DNA from: Anticarsia gemmatalis
Taxonomy: Eukaryota > Arthropoda > Insecta > Lepidoptera > Erebidae
Direction of reading: 5' to 3'
Assembly: GCF_050436995.1 (NCBI RefSeq)
Contig: NC_134756.1
Location: 9,548,001-9,612,000 of the forward strand
DNA: 64,000 nt
Shown: in pieces, positions 13,991-25,429 of the stretch
Layout of the letters: each line of letters begins with the position of its first letter
How positions within the stretch are numbered: position 1 is the first letter of the stretch
Translations under genes and position numbers: made by a program
Notes under the pieces: generated by a model
Database searches by the model: none
What the model was told of the DNA's origin: nothing
What the model saw: the letters and a program-made list of their open reading frames with translations, nothing else

Positions 13991-14180
13991 CCATTACGTA
14001 GGTCATTATAAAGGGCCGCGGAGCAAAGTTTTAATGAGAAGAAGCGTCGCCATCATCGCGGACAGATAAGAGAGGCTGATGTAATCCTTGCCTAATTGAT
14101 TCGCAAAGCGCCGAGTCATGCCCTGCGAGAGGCTGCGAGTGGCTGCGAGGATACAGGCCCGCCATTGTCCCGACTCCATA
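13990..14180. promoter_or_regulatory. GC-richer island with a 10-bp CTGCGAG array
   Basis: The island stands out from AT-rich flanks. It holds three exact 10-bp units, CCCTGCGAGA, GGCTGCGAGT and GGCTGCGAGG (14121-14150). Regulatory function is inferred only from composition. Confidence 0.3.
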
Positions 14181-17100
14181 TCGATTTCAATACCGTTATC
14201 GTAGACATAAACACTGGGGAAAAGCCCCAGTTATTGGATACAGAGTAATAAACGAACGACAAACGTAAGGGCCGAATTATGTATGTCATTCAACCGGTAA
14301 TTGATTCTTGTAACGAGTTTGAAACGTTTGATTTTGAATTTAATCAAAGTTGAGGGTTGGTTTAATTGTTTTAAGATGATCTATGGTGTGGGTTAACTTC
14401 TTAATCTGTTAGAAGATGGTTCATAGGTAACGTTGGATGTGACATTTATGGCTTTATTTCCCTGAAGGCAAAGGCGTATTGTATTACACCCACGTGTCGC
14501 GAGCTGCGTTATAGCTATTGCAGAGAACACTGGCGTTCATTTTTATCTATCTGAAAGGTCAAATGTTAAAACATTATATCGTACATTCTTCATTTATATA
14601 ACTACACGTGTACTAGTTCGGTACATCTGTTTATTAGATAGTCAATAAACAAATTTGAAAGAAAAGAAATTGCCTCATACACCAAAACCAAGACAAGAAA
14701 ACGAAATCTAACTCACAAACAAGTAACTTGCAGTCAACATGACAAATCAATACACTAAAACACACAAGAAACATATCTTTGACAGACTCGTTCTGTCGAT
14801 CAAACAACCTTTTACTAAAGTGTTTATTATCTACATAACCCTTCACTCCCTCGACAGCACTTTGAACACATTTCAGCCAGTGTTACATCCCCTTTGATTC
14901 TTTAAAAAACGCGGTCTCAAGCCTCCGAAGTTTCAATGGATTTTCAAGTAATTATAATATGGAACTGGGGTAAGAAGTCTCACTCGAGAGTCCCTTGAAG
15001 ACCGTTCATTAAAATGAGTCATTGTCACGTATCTTATTAAAATTTGCGATCCCGCAACTTGCGGGTGCTTTCGACTGTTTGTTGTCAGTTCATTGTAATT
15101 AGATATCATGAAATGAACTCGTTGAGCATTATTTGTTATTAATAATTCTCGTTACTTATATTTACGTCAGAAAAGTTCCACATTACTTTTGGCGTATGTG
15201 TTAACCGTGGCGTAAGTTCCATTTTCATTTCAAGAAATTTTATACTACCATTCAAAAAACTGCATCCTACCAATAGAAAATGTATTTCCGCACTTCTATT
15301 TCCAATACTAACACAATTGAAACGCGACAGAAACAAACCGAATATAAAAGATAAACGGAAGAAATATCCGCTTTAATTCCAACACTAAAATACTTCTGTC
15401 CTCTTCGTTTAACTAAAGATAACAGCTTTAAGTCTATTAAAGTAGTAACTCAATCTCCTTTATAACTTTTCTATATGATGTAGAGTGAGGGTGAAAGAGA
15501 ATTAAACAGGAGCCGAGTAATGGGATTTTCCGACTGCGTTCTCTTTCTGCAAACCGCTGCCTTTGATGTTAATGCAAAGGTAAACTCTAAAAATAACATT
15601 GAGTACAACTGCATTCATCTTTATAAAGTTTACCGGTTTAAAACTTACGTAACGCTTTTAAAGTAGAGCACTGTCTATTTAATCAGCCTCCTTCCAACAT
15701 ACTTTCAGAAGAGAACTGCTCCGAATTTACGTTAAGTACTCAAGTTCTTTCTTCTACTTTAAATAGTGTAAGTCTGAAATGTCGGTTCTGAAACGAGGTC
15801 AGTAATTCACTGTATTTATTTGGAATAATAACTTTAACATGCTTGGAAGAAAATACTCAAGTATTTTTAATAAGAATTTAACTAGCTATAACAAATATTG
15901 CGTTAAATTAATTAAATAAAAATCTGAAGTCAAGACTGACTGCCTGATTGAACATCTAACAATGCTCTCTCTAATAAGAGCATCGAATTAATCATTAGTT
16001 AATTAGTGATCACATACACCATTGACCACGAAACCTCACATTAATAACATTAACACCAAATAAATATACAATTACAATAGTATTAGCAAATATTAGCTAT
16101 CCGTGATCCGGGATAGTCATAAATATGATAATACACCGACGTAATAAAACCGATTATAACAAATTAGCCGATAGGAAAATGATAATTTATTGCTACCCCC
16201 AATATTTTCATCGATATTTCCGCCACAACAGACTTCGGATGCGACATAATTTATTCACGGATAATTTTCAATAGGCTTGATTTACAGTCAACAAAATGCT
16301 AGCAAAAACTGACGTTATCGGATTATGTTAGCTATCGAAAAGAACAGTAAATAAGTATAATCATATTTAAACAATTAATTTCTTGCATTGTTGATGATTT
16401 CCATTTTTGTGCCGTTCATTCGATTCACCGTCTACATAATTGTTGTGTGCCACACAGCCGTGTATTTACTTTAATGACTTCTTGGTACTCAAGTCTACAA
16501 TTGGGTAACTACATAATTCATAAAAAGATTATAATCACAAGTCTTTTGACACAGTCATAGTGAATCAGTCCTTTTAACATCACGCAGGTAATTTTCAACA
16601 TGAATAACATAAAAGGTTAAATGTGTTATTTGCATGCTTCTTTTAATTAATCCGTCAACAGCGAGGGAACTGTTTATCAAGTGCCCACATACTCTCAGAA
16701 AGGGTCGGTAGTACTTCGAGTATCTTTGCCACACAAACGTAATGTTTGCTCTAGACCAACACTTGAGAAGTAAAGTATGGACTTAGACCGGCTAGACAAT
16801 ATTCCCTAAGCACCTATTTCCACAGTGTAGTGTACCTTCGAAAGAGAATTGTCCAAAAGCCCGCAATAAAACTGTCATGGCCGACGGTAGCCATCAATTA
16901 CAAAGAGCATAAGCTCTACGGACACTCCATTCTTTTGGGAATGGTACGGACAGGAATCCACTACACTTTCAGCCGAGTGGCGACGCTATTCGACCGGAAT
17001 AAACCCGGCAATGTCAGCTCAAACGAGTGGACTGAAGTTGGATATCTCAGGGAATAGGAAACTAAACAAAAGTTTCGCTTTAAGAAACCGATACGAGTTA

Positions 17101-19045
17101 CATTGTCTAAGAGTCTGCAACTATCGACTTAGAGCAATGTGCAATCATGGAACTAAAAGGAACTGCTATCTTGAACTGTCTAGCGGATTTCTAAAGAAGT
17201 AATAAGACGCAATTTAACTCGAATACTCTCATACTACGATAACTTTTCCAACAATTGTGGTTCTGAAAATATCTTGAAATGAAATTCTAATAACGCAATC
17301 TTAGTAACACGAGTAATTATTTAGCTTCTTCTATGGACATCATTTCGACATGACGTAGTTTGGTAGATTTTGTTTATCTCTGAAGAAAGTATAGTATTAC
17401 AAATGTTACAGCGCTTTTGTCCAAAATGTATTCAATTCTCCATTGCACTGTTTTTTCGCCCATTGTTCTACGCACGTGCCTACACCGGCTAAAAGTCATA
17501 ATCAAGTATTGAGTTCTCAATCAAAACTCCGGACGAGTGAATATGAACAATCAAAATCGGTTCAATACAAATGGACAACGATCGTCATATATTTCTGCAC
17601 AGTAAAACAAACACCGTTTTATGGATATCTTTGTTGAGCGCACGATACAAAGTCCCATTTCACGTTGGAGCATACAAAAGCGACTCCATTCAGTTGGAAA
17701 TATATCACAGCCCCAGAAGTAGAGGCGATACATGTGTTTTTCTTTTTTGGAAGCTCTCGAGTCTCGTTTAGGCGAGTAATTGGGACACAGAGCGGTGTCC
17801 TGAGCATTCATGTTCCCCTGGTAACAGCGTGCAAATATGCGGCTATCGCTAATGGTGGCCAGCCTCTACTTTCAGACATTTTTAGCGCACATTTTAGGCT
17901 CTTTACGAGTCGTCGCCTGCTTCGTTTTGGACTATTTTTTACTTAAATACGTTCCATTTGTATTTTATTGTGGAATTAAAATAGAATAATGAGGGTTTAG
18001 TTGTCGGGCTTACGGTTTTAACTTGAACATTTTATAGCTTTAAAATTCGAGCGCAAAATCTTGGTGGTTTTCACCGTTTTATATCTATCGTCTAGACTGC
18101 AGGAGTTATACGACGATGCGTATTCAGGAAATAATTTATCAGCGATATCTGAGAGTTACGAGTATATCCACGAGCTCCAATATATCTTGCTGGCACAATA
18201 ACCTCATCGCTCTGCGAATCAATATTCCAAAGGCACTCGTGTTGCTCCGTACTCAACAGAATTATGGATTTATGCATCTCACTCGATGCCAAATTATTTA
18301 CGTGCCAAAATATAAAATGACGTGAATATAGACAGGGAATTTTTACTTCGCAACGAAAATTGGGAGTGCGAGCCTCAGACAGCCTAACATGTCATAACCT
18401 ATTCGCCTTTCGGTATTCATTTGCAAGTATATCAAAGACGAGGATAAAAAAAAGATTTTTACTTTACTCCTTGTTAAGATTGAGAACACTCCGGCAAGCA
18501 AGATTTTTATTATGTTATACGAGCGATTCACGTTCGTGTATCAGATAAAATATAAGTTGATTACTTACAGTATAAGGAGATCTTAAAAGCGATGTATTTG
18601 CGACTTGGGAATGGGACGATGTATGGGTTATTGCGCATGAATGAATACAAGGATACAAGCATAATTAATCCGCCTGACGGCGTTACTATAAGACGCTAAG
18701 CCGGTTGTGCTTGCTTATGGGTTCATAATCAATGAGGTTAGACAATCCTTGCCGGCGTCAATGTATTTATGTGTGTGTATTCAAGCGTACACAATAGCCG
18801 TAACGATCAGTTGTGTATAATTTTCAGATTACATTGTACCTGTTTACTTTAGACAGTCTATTCATTCATTAATTGACTATTGTTGGATTCCAGCTTTTAA
18901 GAGAAGACAACGTATAGTAGAACGTGATCGGTAGGCTTTCGTACAATCTGTCTGTTACCATATTTCAAAGCTAACAAACCCCTTTTCGTAGCACACCGAT
19001 ACAACAAATATCCAATATTTTAAGAGGACAAAACTAACAAGTAGA
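14181..19045. other. Stretch without recognised genes, with an ORF-dense part at 17.4-18.5 kb
   Basis: Nothing was recognised. Between 17443 and 18548 several frames on both strands stay open for 60-90 codons at the same place. Mutual overlap on both strands and lack of any family resemblance argue for low stop density rather than coding. A perfect inverted repeat CCCGCAA-C-TTGCGGG lies at 15051-15065. Confidence 0.45.
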
Positions 19046-19135
19046 TTTAATACCGGCTTAGTGATTTACCCGGCCGGTATAGGTATTACCCGGGTGTACC
19101 GGGCGTGTGATGAGACCGGCCCGGGTGAATACTGA
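19046..19135. repeat. CCGG/CCCGGG-rich motif cluster
   Basis: At least six copies of ACCGG or ACCCGG occur within about 85 bp, irregularly spaced. A second, looser cluster lies at 21918-21975, on the other side of the foldback element. Confidence 0.5.
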
Positions 19136-19848
19136 TGAAGCAACGCTTCGCTGACCCGCCCGATATTAATCACTGGACATAATGCCGCCTGTTGCTCGAC
19201 TTAGATAAGATTTTAGGCGATTTTAGGCCTTAAGAGTATCCAAGATGTAGACTAAAGTCCCTTGGCCTGGAATTATTTAGATTTGCGTAGGTATTACAAA
19301 CAGTAATAGCAAGCGAAATAAAGTCGGGTTCGGAATAATCGTGCTTCGGAAATTCAGTGTTCGTATTGGATATTCATTGCTACTGTATACAGGGTGTCCC
19401 AAAACTCAACGATAATTCGAGACAGGATGAAAGGCCAAGTCATACTGGTTCTAGGAAAAATAAAATAAAAATTCCATATCACTTAGTTCAGCAATAATAG
19501 TCATTTTTCAAAAAAGTTGAAATTCCACACCCTTGGTCGCATTTTCAAGTCCTGTGATCACCAATGTCACAATTTCGCTGTGTTTTTTTGAATTTCGTGA
19601 TCTTCATTAAATATGCTATTAATCGTAAAACAAATTTATGCACAAAACATTGTTGATTTCATAAAAAAAGTTAAGTTTTAGTGAGTCATGGTTCACAAAA
19701 ATATCGTTAGTTAACTTTGACGCTTCATATTGAAAAAAAAATGTACTACACTACCCGTGGCAAGTTATTTCAAAAGTTGGCGCATTTAATCAAGATTTCA
19801 AAATGGTGCAACACTTGCCACTTTTCTTTCCATTAAAAATGTTATTTT

Positions 19849-20139
19849 TATTTCAACGAAGAGTATCCTCGCAGATGGATCGGACGCAGTAGTTCAATTT
19901 TATGACTTTCTCGTTCCCCCGATCAAAATCCTGTAGATATTTTTGACTGGGAATGCACAAAAGAAAAAGTCTATTCGAAATCAATACAAAATCTATCAGA
20001 ACTTCGCCAGAAAATTGACACAGCGTTAGAGGAAATAAATGCAAGGAATTTTGCTTGACCGGTGCAAAGGTCTTTTGTAAGGCGTTGCAGAGCCTGTATT
20101 CGTGCTAGAGGGAAGCAATTATTTTTAGTAAAGAGGTAA
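19849..20139 (+). pseudogene. C-terminal remnant of a Tc1/mariner transposase (left arm)
   Basis: One frame reads PRRWIGRSS, then RSPDQNPVDIFDWE, then KEKVYSKSIQNL, and ends RRCRACIRARGKQLFLVKR before TAA. The SPDxNPxD block is the hallmark around the third catalytic Asp of mariner-like DDE transposases. The frame has two stops (TGA at 19903-19905, where the family usually has Trp, and TGA at 20056-20058). The N-terminal two-thirds, including the first two catalytic residues, is absent. Confidence 0.8.
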
Positions 20140-20474
20140 TTGAGTCAGTCCATAACCAATATTTAATTTAATAAACATAAAAGGTAAAAATAATAAAAAA
20201 AAAAAACAATGAACGAACCATCATTCTTATTTCATTATTCTCCTTAAACTAAAGTAATCCGAATTGTTTTCCGGCGTTTTAAGGCGTTGCAGAGCCTGTA
20301 TTCGTGCTAGAGGGAAGCAATTATTTTTAGTAAAGAGGTAATTGAGTCAGTCCATAACCAATATTTAATTTAATAAACATAAAAGGTAAAAATAATAAAA
20401 AAAAAAAACAATGAACGAACCATCATTCTTATTTCATTATTCTCCTTAAACTAAAGTAATCCGAATTGTTTTCC
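20079..20474 (+). repeat. Direct repeat in the centre of the foldback element
   Basis: Two units, both starting AAGGCGTTGCAGAGCC (20079 and 20281, 202 bp apart) and both reaching CCGAATTGTTTTCC, look identical by eye. They cover the last transposase codons and the untranslated end. An 8-bp spacer (GGCGTTTT) separates them. Confidence 0.85.
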
Positions 20475-20740
20475 TCTGGCACGAATACAGGCTCTGCAAC
20501 GCCTTACAAAAGACCTTTGCACCGGTCAAGCAAAATTCCTTGCATTTATTTCCTCTAACGCTGTGTCAATTTTCTGGCGAAGTTCTGATAGATTTTATAT
20601 TGATTTCGAATAGACTTTTTCTTTTATGCATTCCCAGTCAAAAATATCTACAGGATTTTGATCGGGGGAACGAGAAAGTCATAAAATTGAACTACTGCGT
20701 CCGATCCATCTGCGAGGATACTCTTCGTTGAAATAAAAAT
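20475..20740 (-). pseudogene. Inverted second copy of the transposase remnant (right arm)
   Basis: Reverse-complement copy of the fragment in the left arm, with the same SPDxNPxD region. It breaks off after the CIRA block, where the arm joins the central direct repeat. A 63-codon frame opposite the transposase strand appears in both arms and is an antisense by-product. Confidence 0.75.
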
Positions 20741-21217
20741 AACATTTTTAATGGAAAGAAAAGTGGCAAGTGTTGCACCATTTTGAAATCTTGATTAATT
20801 GCGCCAACTTTTGAAATAACTTGCCACGGGTAGTGTAGTACATTTTTTTTTCAATATGAAGCGTCAAAGTTAACTAACGATATTTTTGTGAACCATGACT
20901 CACTAAAACTTAACTTTTTTTATGAAATCAACAATGTTTTGTGCATAAATTTGTTTTACGATTAATAGCATATTTAATGAAGATCACGAAATTCAAAAAA
21001 ACACAGCGAAATTGTGACATTGGTGATCACAGGACTTGAAAATGCGACCAAGGGTGTGGAAGTTCAACTTTTTTGAAAAATGACTATTATTGCTGAACTA
21101 AGTGATATGGAATTTTTTTTTTATTTTTCCTAGAACCAGTATGACTTGGCCTTTCATCCTGTCTCGGATTATCGTTGAGTTTTGGGACACCCTGTATATT
21201 TATATTGACTATAGAGC

Positions 21218-24020
21218 TGTAAATTCACTTCCTATTAAAAGTACTGCACGCGCTAGTGTTAGTATTGAAATAAACTAAGCGTAAAATTGAGCTCAACAGC
21301 AAAACTCGAAATCGAGAAAGAATATTACTATTACATAACATTTCTAGACAGTATACTCAAATGGAACATACTTATTCAATAAAAGTACATTTGAAATAAA
21401 CTTAACATATATCTAAAACTATTTCCGAACGTTGAACGACAGCAAATAGTGTGCAAATCTGAAATAACGTGTTGATACACTCGAACGATTGAACTCCGAC
21501 GATATTGCATATTTCTGTAGCATATTATATTAGCTATTGCTTTGAATTCGATTTCACTTTCTAAATGTCAGATACAAGTTTCCTTTTTAGTGTTATGAAA
21601 GGTGAAAATATTAGTGATTGACACGACATCAAATTATGCAATGCTTTGTATTTCATTTTTAACCAAGTTAATATAAAAAATCGACGGTTTTTTTTTATTT
21701 CGCTTCATTTCTTAATATAGAGGTATGTAAATGTAATAGACGCTTTACTATTTCGGTACCCCGCAAGAAAATATGTCTCATCATGTATGTAGTTCAAACA
21801 ATACAATACAGCGGAAACCATAAAAACCACGTTAGCCCATCGCATCGGAAATTTCGCAGTTCAAAACGGTTTTGTAGGAAAATCCGATAAAAAATAAGAA
21901 AAATAGTGGTGCCATAATGTTCCCGTACCCGGGTTGATTTATATCCGGGCCGCATCAGTCAAGCAATATCCGGTTGGAGATTCACCCTCATACCCGTGTG
22001 AGTTGCTCGCGGAAATGAAATAATTTTTCATTTTCCTACCTGATTAATTTTCATAGGGAACGTATCATTTGATGTGATGATTAACCATTTATGGGATAAA
22101 GTTATTTATAGAAATCCATACCTACTTCGTGTTTAATACATATTCATATTACGAGCATATTTACATATTAATATTGTAAAAGCGAACATAAAGATGTCTA
22201 TCTGTTATTCGCGACGGAACTGCTGTTCTGAATTAATACAAATTAAGCAATGTTATAGTTTAAATCATGGGGGAAGACACTGGTATCTTTCTATTAAAGC
22301 AGACAGGCAACTAAACCCACTTAGTTTCTCTATATGCCTTACGTTTCTATTGCTTTCTAGAACAAATTAATAGGTAATTTAGTTTGTATTTGTAAAGTTT
22401 TCACGGATGAAGGAAGTTCGGTATTAAATTATAGGTTGTAATAATAGTTCAATGTTATTTGAAGTTATTTGTCAAGGACGATTTAGGTTGTTCTACAAAA
22501 TTATCGGTTTAACTAGTGTTTCAATATTTGAAATTGTAATTACCGGGTTTACGATTTCTAAACATTATTAAGAAGAATATTGATTGATTTTTCTTCTAAC
22601 TCACCTTATCTATCGAATAGGCTAACTGACACTTGTCCAGGAGCCGTGAAATTGACCCTATATCTTTAATGTTTTTATTATAATTGAAAAAATCTTACCG
22701 GGATAAGTTTTACTAAAAAGCATTTTAAAGAAGGTCTACAGGGATATCAACAACTACAGCCGGCGAACTAATTATTATAAGTGTGTCATATCCTGTATTA
22801 AAAAATCTGATTTTAACTTAATTAGATTGATCAGAACCATATTAATTACCGTAGCCCAGTAACCAAGTTTCTTTTTATCACGACTCTTCATTATTATTTA
22901 CGCTAGAGATTGGAATTTTACGACATACTTAATGATATTACAATCTGAAAATCGAAATAAGCACAATCTGAACTATTTCTTCATAGCTCAGAACGAACAA
23001 ATAATTACGAATTTGAAACCAAATTTTGTCAAAGTTGAAATTTTATCGACAAACAAGACAAAAATATGGGTCACAAATTTTGCGGTATTACCCCTCACTT
23101 GCCAATAATTAATCACACAAAATTCCTTCCAAAACATCGCATAAATTGCCGAGTTGATATTCAAGCCTTGCTTGAGCCTAGCGAATTTATTAAACAAGGA
23201 CACGCCTGCGTTTTATAGAGTTAATAAAAAGTAAAACAACACGTCCATCTGACAGATGAGATCTGAAATGACGATCTGCCGTCGCAAGAAATTGTGGGTA
23301 AATGTAAGGGACGGAAAATATACAACACTCCTACATTATTAAGGTAAAATTGTAGAAGTTGTAATGAGTTTATCTATAACTAAAAACTTGTTCTTTGCAA
23401 GTTTCTCCGTTCTCACGGCGGTTAATTTTAATGTGAAGTTAGTTTTTAGCGAGAGATTCGAAACTGTGTAACAAGGGAACTGTATTTTACATACTTGGAA
23501 GGTATACTTCAAGGAAAGTTCGGCTTCACAGACGTGCGTTTTAATTTGTACAAAATAAACAACAAAATGTTGCAAAGTTTCCATGTTTATTCTCAAAACT
23601 ACGTTCAACTTAGTAAGCCTTCGTAGTTTTGCATAATAGGTAGAGATACCACAAAGAGAAAGGCTTAACCTTTGCCCCATGGATATTATTATAGTACTCC
23701 CATATATTAACAATGTCTACCAGGATACGGAAAGCTAATAGGCTAGAACCAAGACGCTTTGTTTAGAAATAGTTTAACTTGCTTTTTGATGAAATCTAAT
23801 CTTTAACTTTCTTCCTCTTTACTCCAATCTTTGTGACAAAATGTAAATGAAAACATCAAAAATATGTAGTACGTTGTACGTCACAACCGCAATAATCAAG
23901 TAATACGCAGTGAAAGACAAAGAACAAGATATTTTATTTGTGCGAACATCGCATTGTTAGCGGCGTCCCACAAGGCTCATTACTGAAAATTAGGTTAGAG
24001 AGTCTCTAGAAAAATAATGG
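21218..24020. other. AT-rich stretch without recognised genes
   Basis: Apart from the loose CCGGG cluster at 21918-21975 nothing is recognised. A 124-codon minus-strand frame near 23.5 kb has no family resemblance. Confidence 0.5.
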
Positions 24021-24023
24021 CGG

Positions 24024-24290
24024 GTCTCTTCACCCGATGAATATTCAACAAGGTGGCGCTAGTGGTCATGACGGTTCGCGCGCCGCCGCCGCGGGGATAA
24101 TTAAAAATAATTATAAAACCCGACCCGCACTCGCGTCCCTGTATATTGAATTAATAATTCACGAACACGCTGATTCCGAGATGAATTCTCAATTCTCAAA
24201 GGAAATACCGATAGGAGAATAATTCAAGTTAGAACGCGAGCTGCCGAGCACGCGATCCAGACACGGTCGCCATTTAAAAATTCTTACCAT
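24024..24290. promoter_or_regulatory. GC-rich island with paired homeodomain sites (candidate enhancer)
   Basis: A GC-rich block (GCGCGCCGCCGCCGCGG) sits directly beside two TAATTA homeodomain-type sites exactly 10 bp apart (24098-24103 and 24108-24113), with a further ATTAATAATT nearby. A CTCF-like AAGGTGGCGC motif lies at 24046-24059. The composition stands out from the AT-rich surroundings, and the island directly adjoins the candidate recursive splice site. An open frame of 61 codons here is probably incidental. Confidence 0.35.
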
Positions 24291-24345
24291 TATTACAGCT
24301 ATTTATATCAGTCGGAATCCAGCTTACCTGAAACAGAGAATAGTA
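24288..24345 (-). promoter_or_regulatory. Candidate recursive splice site (ratcheting point) or 40-nt microexon
   Basis: On the minus strand a pyrimidine-rich tract runs straight into CTGTTTCAG|GTAAGC (junction between 24328 and 24327). An acceptor is thus fused to a donor, the form of insect ratcheting points that split very long introns. A second donor, ATG|GTAAGA, lies 40 nt further (donor 24287-24282), as in recursive-splice exons. The site has the same orientation as the signal-peptide exon and lies about 22 kb into its presumed first intron. If the 40 nt were included after that phase-0 exon, the frame would stay open (13 codons plus one base). Confidence 0.5.
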
Positions 24346-24528
24346 ATTAAATACACGAGAATTAGGTCATTATAAATAATTCTTTTGATGTAAAATTGAT
24401 TGTTCAGTTGAGTAATTATTAACAGAATGTCAGAGCAGTTATTGTAATCCCTCCGGGAGGCTGGGATCTGGTGTCGCCGATGGAAATGCCGAAAATCCGT
24501 GTATTTCTAGCTGCGCCGGCAATGTTTG

Positions 24529-25158
24529 CTATGTGTACATTTGTATTACACTCCCGAATTCCCTTTTAACTTTTACTGCAGAGTAAAATGCCGACAAACA
24601 TCGATACATAACGTTTTGTGCTAAAAACCGCGTCTGATATTCTGTTAAAAATACGTAGATATAATGGTTTCGAAAAATATAAATGTAGCTAGAGTAAAAC
24701 TGTAGCTCTAGAAATATTCGAATGCACAGTATAGCTACTGAAAATACTATTTTCGAACTAGCTAACAAAACCAAATACGATACCGTATTATAATGGTCTA
24801 TTCTTTTCTGTTGCCACAGGAGGCAATTCTCTTGCCAAAAGTAGTGCTCTACTTGAAATACGCGTACATATGTTAGCTCAGTACAAAACATTCGGCATTT
24901 CGATAAGGAAATAGTAGAAACAGCAACATTTTCCTCTGAAATAACCATTTCTTATTCCATATTCAGTCTGTGTGCTATGCAAAGGCGAAACGTTTCGAAG
25001 CGAAGTGTTAGAGATAACTTTGTACGAGCGTCGCTAACAGTACATACGAAAGCTAACACAAATAAATGGAGCGGTGTGACTTTGCATAGACGTCCTATCG
25101 CTAGTTTATACCATATATACAGCTTTGTAACACGGAAAACGCTGCGGGTTGATATCAT
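24529..25158 (-). pseudogene. Long reading frame interrupted by one stop, family unknown
   Basis: On the minus strand a frame opens at 25158, meets TAA at 24954-24952, and continues in the same frame to 24529 (68 codons, stop, then 140 codons). The translation is rich in aromatic and hydrophobic residues, and I recognise no domain. Chance openness is the simplest explanation, since opposite-strand frames are also open here. A decayed gene is the alternative. Confidence 0.12.
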
Positions 25159-25429
25159 TTATTTTTCTTTTTCATAGACTGTTCAAAGGCAGAAAGGAGT
25201 GATTCCTTCGATTGCGATTGTAAAAAAAAAACGAGGCAGTTCAAAGAGGATCCGAGCGGTATGGCGGCGGACGATTTTCAGCACAATCTATTTTATACGT
25301 TTTTTACTCATTGCACGGAATAAATCTGGTATTTTACGGAGAAAATCGTTTGTATCGAATTCCATTTTAGTACTTTACTGTACGTTAATTGCAATGTTTT
25401 ATTATTTATCGATATTGGATTTGTAGAGA

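Larger units (their letters stand above)
19390..21194. mobile_element. Foldback element built from inverted Tc1/mariner copies
   Basis: The two ends are inverted copies starting CAGGGTGTCCCAAAACTCAA, flanked on both sides by TATA, consistent with TA target duplication. The left arm (19390 to about 20113) is repeated in reverse complement at about 20475-21194, with only scattered differences seen (for example a G/A change near 20600). The centre holds a roughly 195-bp direct repeat (about 20079-20273 and 20281-20474). Both arms carry the same piece of a decayed transposase. The element has no intact coding frame. Its RNA would fold into a very long hairpin. Confidence 0.85.

Noticed and set aside
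19853..20731. Two nearly identical 63-codon open frames on opposite strands
   Set aside because: They are antisense to the mariner transposase remnant in the two inverted arms. The sense strand carries the recognisable SPDxNPxD motif.
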